From Paramacrobiotus metropolitanus (lineage: Eukaryota > Tardigrada > Eutardigrada > Parachela > Macrobiotidae), in NCBI RefSeq assembly GCF_019649055.1, contig NW_026570223.1, positions 2,232,001 through 2,296,000 of the forward strand: a stretch of DNA of 64,000 bases. Reading direction: 5' to 3'. The position numbers and the translations under genes are program-made. The notes beneath the pieces are model-generated. The model ran no database searches and was not told the origin of the DNA. It saw only the letters and a list, made by a program, of their open reading frames with translations. Positions within the stretch are counted from its first letter, which is position 1; every line of letters begins with the position of its first letter. This document shows positions 1-14,158 of the stretch, piece after piece.

Positions 1-3000
1 TGCTGACCAGGGTCATGGGACTTTTTAGAGGACCGCATATGTTGCCTAACAATGAACTGGGTCGATTTACAGCTTCCCATAGATCAAATAAGCGGGTATC
101 GTCTTCTGCGAGTTCAGTGGAGATGTCGGCGGTGACTAGCCAGTCGGGAAGGCCATCCGTCACGGCGATGGAATTGTTCGGGCACATCACTTCCATGGAC
201 TGGCCAATAGTTAAAGATAATGGTAAGCGATCTCCAAAGTAATCCTCCTTGCCAGAGACCAGAATCCACAGGCAAAATCCATCGAGAAGATCGTTCTCAT
301 TACCTAACCCACCACTAGTCGCATTCAGAATCAAAGTTCGCGAACGGCAACGGCTGTAGCAAATTCCTCCGCTTCTGTAACCACACAAGTTACATTACAT
401 ACAAAATACCATTTTTGATTTTAACTAGCAAGAAGAAGTTTTTATTTGTGAACCACGGGATAACAGTGTGCTGACTAAATTACATCGTTAAGTTATTTCT
501 TGTCCAGGAGAATAACGCTGCCAAGAAGAAAATAAGTTATGGTCTATGGTCTGAATTATTCATCCGTTTAACTAAATAATTTAACTACGAGTAATTTAAT
601 AAAACACAAAGTAAAGCACAGTAAGTATGTGACAGATACACATCATATAGATGCTATGCATCATATACGTACATTGGGTCGCCAAAGAAATCCGGAGGAC
701 ACTTTTCACAATTCCGCCCAAAATACGGATACTCGCAATGGCAACGTCCCGTAACGCTATCGCATGGCTGGCTAATATCGGCATGGCCATTGCATGAGCA
801 TGGTAGGCATCCTTTATCGGCTGTGGCATTTCCGAATGTCCCGCGCACACATCGTTCGCAAAACTGGCCTTCCGTGTTACCAAAACACTGATCACATTGG
901 CTAACATTTCGCGTGCACGTGCTGTGGAAATTACAGCCACAGTCGATTTCACACTGCGCTCCCGTCCTGCCACAAACAAGAAAATAAAATTCACGGCAGC
1001 AAACATTGTTTAAGGTTGCGGCTAAACTGACCATCCGAGATCGCATATGCATTTGAACGGTTCCAAATTCGGCATGAGAACATCGGAGCATTTGCCGTTT
1101 AAGCATTCCCGGTCACATGTTTTAATGCACGTTGTCCGACCGTCGCCTTTGTAGCTAAGCAGAATACACAGACAGATGAAACAAACAGCTTTTTGGATGA
1201 TAGAAAAATCCATGTTGGTAGAGATGATTGGTGCACTGCAATGACAAAGTGACTTACCCAGGAGCGCATTCACACCGGTAGTCGCCTTTAACGTTAACGC
1301 ATGTTGCATTCTCATGGCAGTCAGCAATTCCCAGAGCACACTAACAGTAAGAACAAAAATAACATATCACATAAACCCGTGATTATATAGGAAAACGGAC
1401 TATCATTTAAAGCGCTTACAATACGTCTACGTCTAAATCAAAAACTGATATAACCGATTCAACAACAGATGCAGTCTTACGATACAAATTCATTCACAAC
1501 ATACAATCCCATATTCTCTCCGAGCATACCTCATCGACATCTGGGCATGTACTGTACGACCACACATGCCCCGCTGATCCATTGCCATTCCGTGGACACA
1601 CTAAATCATCCGTCAAGTTCAAACCCACGGAATTTCCGGTTAGACATTCTCCTTGCCGGGGATCCTTCCCTGTCTTCGAACACCATCCACAGCTTGGCCG
1701 CGACAGACAGCTATCGCAATCTTTAATTTCTTTACAATCCGTACATGGATCCGTCACCTCGGCATTCTCCCAGAATCGACACTGCCCGAAAGCTGCCATT
1801 ACACTCAGCGCACTTTTAGGCAAACACTGTCCCAGTGAATGACACCACAGACATTTTTCCGTCGCGTGGACACAGGTCGAACAGGAGGTGTGTTTCGTGC
1901 AGTCGGTTTCGATTGACAAGGCACGATCCTGCGATACTAAGCTGCTGCGGTAACAACCGTGAGCCACCGTATCCCATTTGCAGTGGCGTTCGTGGTTGCA
2001 GGATGACGCATCGTTCAGCATATGACAGGATGGACACTGGTGGACATCAACAGTCAGATAAATCGATTCACCATTGGGATCGTTGCACAATGAATAGGCA
2101 TTCGGATCGGTGGGTTTTGGATAGCATTCCTGTGTTGTGCCACACCAACCGCAACTCATATCGGAAAGGCATTTCCAGCAGTTACTGTAACGAGTACAGC
2201 CGGAGCCGCCGGTGGTGAACGGCTCCAAATTTTTTGTCTCAAACGGCTAAAACCAACATAAAAAGGTTGTTTACAATAGTCCAAAAAACTCAACCTGGTA
2301 ACACTTTTGCGTAAAGTAACGAAAACTGGTATACTACACTGAGTAATCTCACCTGGCTAACAATGGAATTTCCATTCCAAGATAGGTACAAATGAACCTC
2401 GAAATCCGGTGAAATTCTCTGTTTAATTACGGTCATTTGGTAAACAAATTTTACATAATACGTCCCATCCACATCCGGAAACAACGGCGATCCATCATGC
2501 CGACTGATTTCTGATTTGATGGGGAAGATACCGCGGGACTCGACTACCAACTCTGCATTCTTGGGATCGCTGTCTTTACTGAGCCATAACTGCGCAACGC
2601 CATCAAACCCGGCCGAATTCCCCATCCGTTCCCACATACGCAACTGCGCATCCCATGTGGATTTGGGATTAGCGCCGAGCGGATGCAGGAAGCCGCGCAT
2701 TTCCACAATTAACGTGCCCATATCCCGGTCGGGTGGGAAACGAACGATAGGGTGGTATGACAGCGCGGAAGTTTCAATTAAGTTCACTTCATCGGGGATC
2801 TGGAGGTCCGGATCTGGTTGATAGAGAAGAAATGTCAGGCCGGATTTCGAGGGCGGTAGCTGGCACTGGTCAGTGTAGTCCACTGTTTGGGGACGAGTGT
2901 TTAGTGACCACGAAGCGGCATCTTTTACACGTTTATCCAGGCAATTATCGCGATTTGTTGGGACGTTAGCTACGCACTTTGAGGTCTGTAAAAATTTTAA

Positions 3001-6000
3001 AACGTATAGTAACTTCCTAGATATGTTAAAGGGTAATACAACTTGACCGGTCTATAAAATACCGCTGCATCTCAGAATAAGTGCATACAAATGATACAAG
3101 TAAGTACTTTCTGCAGTGCAGAATACAGAAAGTCCCTGCAATATGTATATCAGTATCAGAAAGCCAAAACTCATTTTGGTTTTTATATCAACGGCATGAT
3201 TCTAATAATGCAGAAATTTCTGAGCTTCTTGCTGTGGTTATTAACAGTATTAACAAAAATAAATAACGAAACAATTTCCACAAAAGAAATCTCAAGGTTC
3301 ACTCATGTTAGGTAATTCGAAATTTTATGAATACTGTACAGCTTGAAGGCTGAGACCGATCATATTTATAATTTATTCAACTGGCACAGGACTAAGAAAA
3401 CTCCGCAATGCTAGCAGTAGTTTACTTTTGTGCTGCTATGAATTACCAAGCCTCATATGTAATAAATACAACGCCTAGAAGACGTTTAGTGCTTACATTT
3501 CAGTGTGAATTCAAAATTCTTTTTAAAAAAATACCGCGCATGAATGCAAATTACCCATAAACAGACTCCCACAACAGAGCACGAGTAACGCCAATATAAA
3601 TCAGCCAACTAAATGTACACCAATCAGCACATCCATTAGCTGGATCGCTTACACAGTTATAACAACTCAATAATGATAAATATCAATCATAAAAGTTTTG
3701 ATACTTCAGGCGTAACCTACGTTTATGATCATCAGTTAAAGAGTCACACTACACAACGATAAAACCAGTTCCTCCTCAAATCGCATCGAACAGGTCAACG
3801 CGACTGCACCACCATAACCAAGGTCAATCGGCAACAATCAACGCACAAGGCCGGATACCCGATCGAAAGTTATACACACTTAACAGAATTTTGTTGAGCA
3901 ATCGTTCCCGACAGCAATGTCATTTCCTACTTACAACCGGCACTTCAGCCGCCAATCTAAACATTCTTACCTGTAAACACCATGAGCACTGTTTGGGCTG
4001 TTTGAATGCCAAACAGGAAGTGCAGGTGGAGAGTGCCGGACACAGACCGGGACAAGAGGGATTGCTAACAGCGCCGCAGATACTCTGCGCACCCTGTTGA
4101 CCCACACAGACTCCGTGATCGTCTTCCTCGGATGATTTCACGCACCATACACACGAAAGATCGCCTTCACATGTCGCTCGATCAGGATAGTCTTTAACAC
4201 AATGGTAGCCCGTCGAGGTAACCAAATCAGGAAGGGACAATTTTTCCAATTTATTGAGCATTATATCCGATAAGCCGCCGTAAATAATGAGATTATTATT
4301 GCTGAGTATTGTGGAATGGCCGAACCGATTGAGATCAGGAAATGCTAAAAATGCAAACATACTCTTAATGATCCGGTAACACAGATTCTTAACGAGTACT
4401 TTTAAACTGCCCTCACAACTAATAAGATAAATTAAATAACATTTAACTCTCTGTGTATCCTCCTCAGGACGGTGAAATGCAGTAACACATTATTTACGCA
4501 AGAAAAATAATTTTTTACAACTTACAGAGATTCTTTTCGGCAATCATGGTCTGCGTGACAAAAACCTGACAGTCCAAATGGTACAGATACACGCCGCTCT
4601 CCGTACAATAGCGAGTATTCCCCATATCATATCCACCCGTGATAACCATATAAGATCCCACTACATCTGCCTTATGAAATACCAAATGCGAATACAATGC
4701 CAGGGAATCCGGAGGAAAACGCTGTCCGACCGACGTCCAGATCTGTTCCCGCAGATGATACATGAACATCAACCCGTCGTCCAGTACCATACTGCGTATT
4801 CCACCAAAAACCACCAAACTCTGCAGTGGAGCGTAGAATACCGTCGAATGTCCGGCCATTTTCAAGTACGGACCTGGACCACTTTTCGGATATTCCACAG
4901 ACCATTGATTAGCAGCCGGGGAAAATACAAACAACGTGTTGGATAAAGATCCGTTTTTCATATATCCACCAAAAATATATATGGTCTCTTCCACCACTGT
5001 CGCGCTGTGGCCTGCCAAACCAGGTATAAGAGGAGGTAAAGATTTCCAAACACCGTTCAGAAAGCTAAAAGCCCAAAAATCCTCCACTACCACATGCCGG
5101 GAATTTAATCCGCCCAAAACGAGCATAGTATTATTGAGTATTATGGCTGAGTGGAGATAGCGACCAGTGGGTTTCTCCGTGGAGAGGTTCGAGTACTGGA
5201 ACGGTGCCCATTTATTGTCGGCGATGGAGTATGTATCCAGAGTATCCAGCACGGAAACAAAATCATATCCGCCAAAAATCCACATAGACTGGTTGAAAAA
5301 TACAGCAGAATGGCCAGCTCGTCTTGCTCCCTTTTCCAGAAGGGTACTCGATAATACCGGTTTTATGTCGATTAAACGACATGATTCACTACAAAATGCA
5401 GAAATTAGACAAATACATTCACTGCTTAAAATTTTGAGCACATTAAGGTATTAATAAAGCACAATAGTCTGGCTTTGTGATAAACATAAAAAGAGCAAAG
5501 TAAACAGAAGATGATTTTCAAATGGAAGTACAGAACGAGTACAGACAATTATTGAGAAAATACAGTAATACTGATACAAATTACATATTATTACCCGAAA
5601 ATCATTAAACAATACATCAAAAACAGTAACGAAACAAAACTTATTGTTAACAAAAACAAAGCATGTGTGAAAGTGTCGATCAACACGCACTGACCTGGTA
5701 TCATCCGAACAGACACACCCGGGATCGTTGCTATCGCACGGGGTATCCTTGGCCGGCACTTCCGGACAAGCCATTGGACATTTATTATCACAGTCACTGT
5801 GTATCACACCAGGCGAGCAATCCCCATTGCAGCCAGTGCAATTAATCACCCGGAAGGTTGCATTAATTAGCAACAGACGCTGACAACCAGCTGCCACTTG
5901 GACGAATATCTTCGGTGTGCTGGAGACAATGCTCAGCAGTTCCCGCTTCGTCCCCTCCACAAACGGAGACAGGGAGGCCAGGGGAGGATCTTCCAGTGAG

Positions 6001-6726
6001 TCTCCATCGAACACCAACACGCAGCTTTGGAAGGAGCAGTCTCCGATGATCTGCGTTACGGAAAAATGGATGTTCGTACCGAATGCCGAGCCATCGATAA
6101 ACCACTGGCACGGCAAATGTCCCGCACTAGACAGTCACAAAAACGTGGATAAAAATATCTGCGTAAACAATATTGCGTAACTTAACCCAAACAAAACACA
6201 GACAGATGCTCTTCAACATTATACCACAAAGACATGACAATGCAAATACTCGTAATTTAACAAACTTTCCGAATCGCAGGGATGAAAACAAATGTTCATC
6301 CAAACATGTGGCAAAAAAACCCAAGAATGCAAAAAATAAGCTTTTTATTTTAGATGTTGATATCAACCAGTCTAAAATTTACCAGTTCAACAGAATAACG
6401 TTAAATAAATAAAATCAACGTTTCTATCGGTTCTTTTGAAAGGATTTTTGTCTTCTGCGAGTTCAATTTGTTAATGCAAAAATATTTGTTCACACAATTA
6501 TGCAACTCTGTTTTAGTGTAAAATTATCCGAACATAATTATGCGCTGCGTTTTTACCTTTTCAGATTCTTTTTCTCCTGGAACGTCAAATTCCCCGTGGG
6601 AACGGCAATTAAGTGACGGCTGGGACTTTCCCTCGTACATTCAAATTCCGCCTTGAACACAACATCCGCATCACCGATTACCAATGAGATGATGGTAAAA
6701 ATCAGCAGAGTTTCCAGACAACCCAT
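1..6726 (-). CDS. MEGF8: MEGF8 (multiple EGF-like domains protein 8), N-terminal half, runs off the left edge
   Basis: Large single-pass membrane receptor-like protein; in vertebrates it limits Hedgehog signalling with MOSMO and MGRN1 and affects BMP signalling. The start at 6726 opens with a hydrophobic signal peptide (MGCLETLLIFTIISLVIGDA). Then, running leftward: CUB domain (about 6134-5860); Cys-rich EGF-like stretch (to about 5700); Kelch propellers with GG pairs (5390-4530, and one more at 4350-4210); PSI domain (4200-3972); a non-repeat region (2985-2350); four PSI-like Cys modules (2228-1530, e.g. CGWCG, CLWC, CGWCS); calcium-binding-type EGF entered by CPDVDE; two laminin-type EGFs (980-672); and the start of a second CUB (about 382-1). 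Module order and many local motifs match remembered human MEGF8 rather than attractin, which has a C-type lectin domain instead. Joined exons keep frame with GT-AG ends. The second Kelch block and membrane anchor lie outside the window. Confidence 0.93.
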
Positions 6727-8024
6727 TCCCGCACCCCCGGTGGAAGGAATTAATTTTCACGGGAAGCCAGACATTTTCCAGTGGCGCTGCTCAGACTGGC
6801 AGCTGTGCACGACGTCGCAAAAGACGGTCAACTGTAGAACAATCAACTACCGACGTTGTCAATGCATGGTGCTTTCAAGTGGCGGACGCGCACACTGATC
6901 AAAAGCACCATAATCTTGATACTTTCAAGAGATCCTCAAAATGCATATGTAAAGAAATGCCGAGTAGGAATGATAAGTGGCGCGTGGAGCTACTTGGCGC
7001 AGACGACTGGCCTGCTGCTGCCATCAACATCGGCGGGCCGATATGGGGACGATAAATATTATGCCAGTGCCATGCAAAATTTTTCCACGCTGAACTGTAC
7101 AATAATAAAAAACTTGCGTTTTCAAAACAGATCTCTAATAGACTGATACCAAATCATAAGGCACTTTCCGAAGCTCCTACGTTCTGTTGGTTGCAAAATG
7201 TACCACAAAACTGGATCCACGCAACATACACAATCCCTCCTTCTCCACCAGCTTCAAGCCCATGAGAAAAAAAGATGCCGTAAAATTTTGATGCAACCTT
7301 AACGAAAGTATTTTGCGCTCACATGGCTAGAATTAGTGAGGCAGTGAAAAAAATGTCAAAACAGACAATAAAATCCCCACCGACTTTCACTGGTTGAAAT
7401 GATCGATAACAGCCCCGGGGCGAAATTGTCAAATTGATTAATTGATGCACAGGCAATTTGCTCTGACGCACGGTAACCGCTCCTAGTTGTTTGTCACTTC
7501 AGTTTTGCATTGTTACAGCGGGTGCCTTTTATCAATGCGAGGTCTTTATAATTAAGCAGAGATTTTATTTGTTTTGGTATTTGACAGTGATAGAAGGAAG
7601 ACAACCTATACGCTAGTACCTAGACCACTCCACTATCTACCGTAAAATTAAACAAGATTTTGTCATAGGCGATTTGCGAGACTGCATTAAGGTCTTAATT
7701 TCCAAGTTGATAAAAGCGTACTTTTCAACTGATTCCGTCCATTTCCGGGCATCAACACACCGGCATATTTGATACCGCAACAAAACCGGCAAACCAAATA
7801 GGTAATTTTATTTACCAGTTAGAAGCATTTTCAACAAAATTCTGTAAGACAACAAAAATCGTAACAATTAATTGTCCATGTATTGATCCAATCTGCTCAT
7901 GCCATTGTGTTGCATCATACATGCAAGACTCTCAGATATCACATTTTCCTTCCTCATAATGTCTATAAAAAATTGGCGAGCGCGCAACGTACAGTAAGTG
8001 CAGCCAGCTGCATGCGCCTAATAT
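6727..8024. other. Intergenic: MEGF8 promoter/5' UTR and CTBS 3' UTR
   Basis: No supported coding sequence. Both flanking genes are on the minus strand, so this holds the 3' end of the chitobiase transcript and the promoter and 5' UTR of MEGF8. Small ORFs here show no family resemblance or splice consistency. Confidence 0.6.
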
Positions 8025-11000
8025 TCATACTTTGGCATCGATCTGAGATGCTTTATTGTGGGAAAGCGGAGCTGAATTAAAATTTGTCTCCATCTTGGGC
8101 TGGTCAGCGAGTTTGTTGATTGCTGTCATTGCGTAGCTATCCCAGTTGGACTCCGTAGGAATGGTCTGCCAGTACTTCCGTCGCAGATTGTCGGCATCGG
8201 TTCCGTTGAGATTGCTCAGGTAGCCAATGTGCCAGTAGCCGACTCCTCGTAGATCGTTACTCACGGTCCACAAATATTTCATCAGCAAACTGTATTCGTT
8301 ATCGTAATGCACTTGTCGTATTCCTCCAGTGGCATTCTGCATAACACATAATGTAATCGTATAGTGCGACTTTTTTAATAATACTCGTATTAAACCCAGA
8401 TGCAACAACGCCTATACAATTTCGATCAGCACACTGAGCACAGTTCCGTACAGTACGTATGTTTTAAAATTAGTTAACAATGTGCTAAATCTTTGGATTA
8501 ACTTACAATGTAATTAAACTGAGGCGATTGACCGGGTTGATTCCATAAATTCTTGGTCGAATTCGGCTGGAGACTACCGACGATTAAATCAATACCAACT
8601 TGTGTGCCGACTAAATCACTGCAGGGTGCACCGTGGTATGTCGCTTTGGGAAGTTCACACACATTATCCTGAAAACTTGAACGTAGTTACGGAAGTGTGC
8701 CCTTGTGTTGTGAAAACGACTAACATGCTTGTAATCTGATATCGATGTAAATCTTTTTCATTACTATACGGATACCAGATAGATACATGTTTGCTTCTGC
8801 GGGATAATAAAAAAAAACTGAAATAGGACTATTTAAAAACGTTAGCGTACTTACATCTCCCAGTTTGTCACAAGGGTAATCGTAGCCGAACAATGGCAGT
8901 CCAAGTACTAGTTTGCTGGGAGGTATACCCAGGTTGAAAAATCCTCGAATGCCTGTAAGAAATCACATTGGGGAGTTATATATTTATGTACGTACGATTA
9001 AACGATCTTAATCAGTTCGTAAAATCGCTTAAAATTATGGTTTGAATTCCACATCACAAAGGTTACAACTCGATTTCAGAGAAACTACCGCCACAATATG
9101 TAAAATGTAGTCTCACTAACAATGTAGTATTAATCTGCGCTAACGAAAATATTTCGCCACAAGATAAAATTTTATGTGTCTCTTGCCTACCGTCAATTAA
9201 GCGGAAGTATGGCGCATTGGACATTGCAATACATGGTCCCCAAACCTGTCCTTGAAGGCAGTACGCCATGACGAATAAATAATCACTAGCATCTGCTAAT
9301 CCCTTATAATCATAACAACGCTCCTGAAAAACAGTGGATTCTGCGCTATTTTTTTAGCTGGGCAGAACAATGAAAAACTAATCTTTGCATATAAAAAATA
9401 AAAAACTTAATGCACGATTTCTGCAATTTGCGCCACCTACATCCACGCAATAAGTCGCCCATGCGGTATCAAAAACCACCTGCAAACACAATGATTAATG
9501 CGTTAGCAAACTGCAATACTACTCTGTATGTATGAAAAAGGCGTAATGATTCTGCTTGAGTTATGTGCTTCACATATATATATGGGTAATTCGGCACAAA
9601 ATGCAGAAATATCATGAAAGGATCTGCACGCTTTGTAAATAATGTTTCGCAATAAGTATTATAAATTTGCAGTTTAGTAAAATCGATGAGAGAGCTGAGA
9701 AATGAAACTACGCACAGAACACTTAAAAAGCAACGTAAATAATCTCAAATGCCGGCAATAATAACGCTGTATTTACGAACAAGAGGATCTGGTTAAAACA
9801 GTAACGTTATATACAGTACCCTGTTTTTACGTATTGTACCTGTGCGCCAGGAAGTTCTCGATTAAAGGCCATCTTGGTTTCATTAACCAGATCCACCAAA
9901 GCCTGACGCTGCGGACTGCCGGCGGCAATGGGATACTCTGGATCGAAATTGATACCATCCAAAAAATCATGTTTCAAGCGCTTGACAATGTCACTGATCC
10001 ATTGCTGGCGATATGTTACATTCAGCAACTGTTCATAAGGATATTCTCCCACAATGCTGCGAAAACAAACAATCGGTCAGTAATACATAATTTTCCGGTT
10101 AATACAGCTGAATGGGAATTTATGACTGTGGACGTACTGCAGCTTAACACCATTTTCGTGTGCCAGACATATCAGTTCGTCCGTGAAATTCCACATTGCC
10201 AACTAAAACACAGTTAGCACATCTTGTAAAAACTAGTAAATGTCTATGCAAATTTTTGCAAGCATGAAGATATCTGACTGTGCGCTAGGAAAGCAGAGTA
10301 ACGCAACCGCAAAGAATGCCTTATAAATTAACGTATAAAATACGTTATTTACTCGTTTTTAAATAAACATTTACTTATGCAGCAAATACTTTGCAAACAC
10401 ATCATTAGAAATTTAATGAATCTAATCCGAACTATACAATACACTCCTTTATCTATGCACTCGTTCCATGCTATTCATAGAGTAATGCAGGTATAGTTCG
10501 TAACATTTTACATAACCACCGAAATCAATAGAAGTACTGCAGCGTTCCAGAATCTCCAAGTTTTCTAACTACAGTGACAAAAGCTCCAGTACCTACCGTG
10601 GTCAACACTTTCCAGTCGTACAGTTTGTAAACACTAGGATTCATCCCGGTGCTATCAGCAAATCCATAAACTTCCTTTTTGTGCTTGGATGCCGGTATTC
10701 GTTCGCACCAAGCGGTATTGTTGCATGGACAAGGGCGTGTAACATTTGCTGCATCTTTCAACAAAACAAGAGACAAACATCTTAATTTGTTTGAATGATT
10801 GCATAGAATTTGTAATGCCATGAAATCTGTTATACTCTGAATAATAATAATAACTCTGTACTCCACGTGAACCACATTTATATTAATAGACCAGGTTGGA
10901 AATGTACATCTGTTTTCGGAAAGAAACCATTAAACTCATAGGAAATAACAAGTGTTAATTTTTGATAAATCTGGTATACCGATTTTTAACAGCTGCAAAT

Positions 11001-11101
11001 ATGTAACCTTTTTTGTTACCTGAAATATCAGCACCAAATGCTATAGCGGTAAGAGAAGAAAGAACCACTGTTAATGTGATTAACAATTTCGGATGATCCA
11101 T
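8025..11101 (-). CDS. CTBS: Di-N-acetylchitobiase, glycoside hydrolase family 18
   Basis: Lysosomal exo-hydrolase that removes N-acetylglucosamine from the reducing end of chitobiose cores during glycoprotein breakdown; in a chitin-bearing animal it may also act on chitin fragments (inference). The start at 11101 gives a signal peptide (MDHPKLLITLTVVLSSLTAI). Exons running leftward: CPC..C.RI N-terminal block (about 10755-10600), LAMWNFTDELICLA (about 10200), the catalytic exon (10055-9842) with DGINFDPE, which keeps the GH18 DxxxDxE aspartates and proton-donor glutamate, then VVFDTAW (about 9480), the ERCYDY...FVMAY region (about 9320-9190), LVLGLPLFGYDYPC (about 8940-8870), APCSD (about 8670-8510) and the C-terminal GVGYWHIGYL exon (about 8340-8025). 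Each block lines up with human CTBS in order. Length is normal for the family, about 370-380 residues. No broken residue seen. Confidence 0.93.
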
Positions 11102-11647
11102 TTTATCCGCTAGCATAAAAAACAACTTCCACACTACGCAAATGTACGAGCGAATAAAAAAAAACTGCTCTGCTTTGAAAGCTTAAATACGATCTCGAAG
11201 ATCGAACAAATTGCGATCACGTTGAAAGATGCAGTAGTTTTCATTTTTTACTTCCAGGACTGGCTTCGCGCTATAAATTACGCCACCAGCAGTTTGTGAC
11301 ACATTTGTGATCACAAATGTGCCAGCGTCAAGCGATGCCAAAGTGATGCTGTAATTATTATAAATCAGTATTGGCGGTAAACATATGAACTCGGTACCGC
11401 GAACATCCTTAAATTTCTACGAATACTTTGATTAATGGTCATTTCCGGATCTCCGTACGGCCATTATCATCAACAAATGCCAGAAGCGAGAAACTCGCAA
11501 GAAAAAACACCTGTAAAAGGAGGAAGAACTCTGCTGGATTTGGCTAAGGCCAAAATTTATGTTAATACAGACTCAAAAAAACAAAAGAACAGCTGTCAGC
11601 TACAGTTATAAAGCCACCCAGCTAAGATTCATCGCAACAGAAAACTG
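11102..11647. other. Intergenic with a perfect 22-bp palindrome
   Basis: Lies upstream of the chitobiase start and downstream of the next minus-strand gene. No coding sequence is supported. It contains a perfect palindrome at 11300-11321, about 200 bp upstream of the CTBS ATG, and A-rich tracts. Confidence 0.6.
11300..11321. repeat. Perfect 22-bp palindrome
   Basis: The sequence reads cacatttgtgatcacaaatgtg without a spacer and equals its own reverse complement over all 22 bases. The symmetry stops at the next base on each side. Position upstream of CTBS makes a dimeric factor-binding site possible, but that is inference. Confidence 0.85.
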
Positions 11648-14043
11648 TCACATAACCGCTACCGCTGAAACATTATGACGCTCCATACGACGTTTGACGG
11701 ACGGTGGAATCCACTGCGGATCAGCGTTTTCTTTGTCATCCGACGTCTGATCCGCCTTTTCGTGCAGCTCCTGAATTCCACTTTTCAGGCCTTGGATATC
11801 GACTGATTCCTTCTTGCCCACGGTCGCAACTTTACTGGACTGAATATCAAATAATTCGGCGCTGGGAGCAACAAAGGGCGCATAGTGCCCAGCATACTGG
11901 ACCGATGGCAACTGAGTCAAAATCAGTGCGTACCCGCTCAGCTGGCCACATTCAATTCGCTCCATCAAAACCGGCAAACGGGGATTTTTCTTTTTCTCCA
12001 TCGCATCAAACAATGCCGACACACAGACCGAATCGTTGCGATAATCCGAAATGGCCACATCAAACGCCGGTGGGACGGGCGTCATGCTCTTCTCGCAACC
12101 ATAAAATGCCATGTCGATGCCTTTCGGGAAAGGTCCAGCCATACCTTTGTTAGAATGGAAGTGGGGTTTTGGTATAGAATTGCTGGAAGTACTTGGTAAA
12201 GGCAAGCTGCTCTTGAGTGGACTATATTTGCTACTTCCAGCCACAGAAGCGGTGTTCGCACTCGCAGTTTTCATGTTCTCAGGCAAAGGTGGGAGCTGCA
12301 GCAAGTTGCGGGCTTTTTCCGTGTCGTTCCGCATCGACAGAGCAAAACCGCTGCAGCTGATAACTTCATCCGGTTTCGGTGCTGCGACGATGTCATCAAA
12401 AACATGACAGTTATTTCCACTGGGTGCCGGTTGCTGCTGGAAGAAACGTTTGGAAGACTGCGCACCGTATTGATGTAACGGTATCCACTGGCCACTGTAA
12501 AATCGCTGCTGTTCGCTGTAGCGCTTAAACTGATAACGAGTGGTGCGCTGGAGTTCGGAAAATACGGCATAACGAGAAACAAAATTATAAACGCGGTGCT
12601 CCATGAAAGCACGGACATCTTCCACACCCATTGGACAGTGTGACAAGGTCAACTGCAGTGTACCCTATCAAATAAACAAAATAACAATAAATCTCATAAG
12701 CTGACTGAGTTCGATGCAAATCAAGTGAGATAATGCCTGACATATACTTCTATATATAGACGGACATTTTTGCCTTTTATACTAAATAACTTTTTGCCCA
12801 GTCGAGAAACCAAGAAATTATGAAGTGTGCAAAAGAAGAGATTATAACAAAACATTAAGATGGAGGAAACAATAGCATCTCCGGTAACCGCAAATTAAAT
12901 TTAGAAATTCGAACATACAAAAGATTTCTCTCCCACTTACACAATCTGCCAAAAAATACGATTCAAATGGATTTAGATCCAGGTATCTTGTGTGGCCACG
13001 CTCGAACGCTCTGGCAAAGAACCTGGCAAAGGCTCCCAGAGACAAATGGGCGGTTTGTGCGTGTCCATTTCGCCAGTCCAAATCAGCAGCGCACGCAACA
13101 TCAATTTCTGATCCCAGTTCCGATCTATAGCGCAAAAGGTGTACTTGTATTACAAGAATAAACGCATTTTTTTCACGATACGTTTTATTTGTACAACGGT
13201 ACACTGTACACAACTGGTGCACAACAACTGCATTAATGTTAATTATAAGTTTGCAACAATATCACTGTAATGGAGTTAAAAAGGTAAACTAGAGCAGTTT
13301 GCTTTAACATGACGTCAGTACTGACCTGAACAATTCCAGATAGCGAGATGCCTCAAATGCTGACATATAGCGAGCGTAAATGCGACTGAGACGACGCTCC
13401 ATCTTATCATCGCTGACATCGCTCTGTGATGCTGACTTTTGACCACAACGCGGAAGTAGTTCGAATTCTTCCTTAAAATCGCGTTTGGCCAACTGGTACA
13501 TATATCCACCACTGCAAAAAAATTGATAAACTAGGAAATTCTTGAAATTACGGAAACAACTGTTTTTTAATTTTTTTAATTTCTTATACAATTAAACAGA
13601 ATTAATGTTAAAATGCCTTAAGTTGGCGGTTAATCAACAGATACGGAAATTTAATCATTTTTCGGAATCAGCAGTCTCAAAATTGACATGATGGGCCTAG
13701 ATCAAAATGAGACTAGATCAATAACAACCAAACCCGACTGCGTGAAACATAGTTAGCTAAGCTAAGAGACTTACTGGTGAAAATGTCCATCAAGTTTGGG
13801 AAGCTGTCGAAAGTTCTGGATCTTCGCGCAGCGCTTGGAGAACGGAAAATATTTTTTTGCTTGAACTTTTACTTCCAGCACATACGGGCTCGATGGGATC
13901 GTAACCATTTTAACCGTATCCGTAGGCTCCGCAACAGATAATTCATTCTCGGCAAAGTCGGTTTGATCTAACTTTCTTTTTCCGCTCGACAACCCATCTC
14001 CGGTGGCGTCTTTCTCTTCCGAGATACTGAAAGATGATTCCAT
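11648..14043 (-). CDS. Unrecognised protein, spliced, probably nuclear or cytosolic
   Basis: I do not recognise this family. Four exons join cleanly: 14043-13774 (from MESSFSISEEKDATG; donor GTAAGT), about 13513-13328, about 13123-12943, and 12669-11648. Joining them keeps one frame across phases (HFH|GGYMYQLAKRDF, LELF|RSELGSE, FLADC|GTLQLTL). The product is about 550 residues: an acidic start with a basic KRKLDQT stretch, a compact hydrophobic/aromatic core (about residues 75-290, with YLDLNPFESYFLADC and GVEDVRAFMEHRVYNFVSRY), then a low-complexity Ser/Pro/Asn tail with a KENADPQWIPPSVKRRMERH segment near the end. No signal peptide or membrane segment. The in-frame methionine at 14043 was chosen because upstream frame sequence looks like UTR. 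The ordered core suggests a real domain of old origin. Confidence 0.75.
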
Positions 14044-14158
14044 TTCAGCATCAGCGATGCCATGCACGACATCTGTTGGCCGAACAATAAGCGAATCCAA
14101 CAAACTCGCCAGTTTTGAAAAAGAGATGGGAATCCAACAGAATAAAACAAAACAAAAA

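Noticed and set aside
1-6726. Attractin instead of MEGF8
   Set aside because: After the first Kelch/PSI block there is no C-type lectin domain, and the CUB-Kelch-PSI-EGF-laminin EGF-CUB order and local motifs fit MEGF8.
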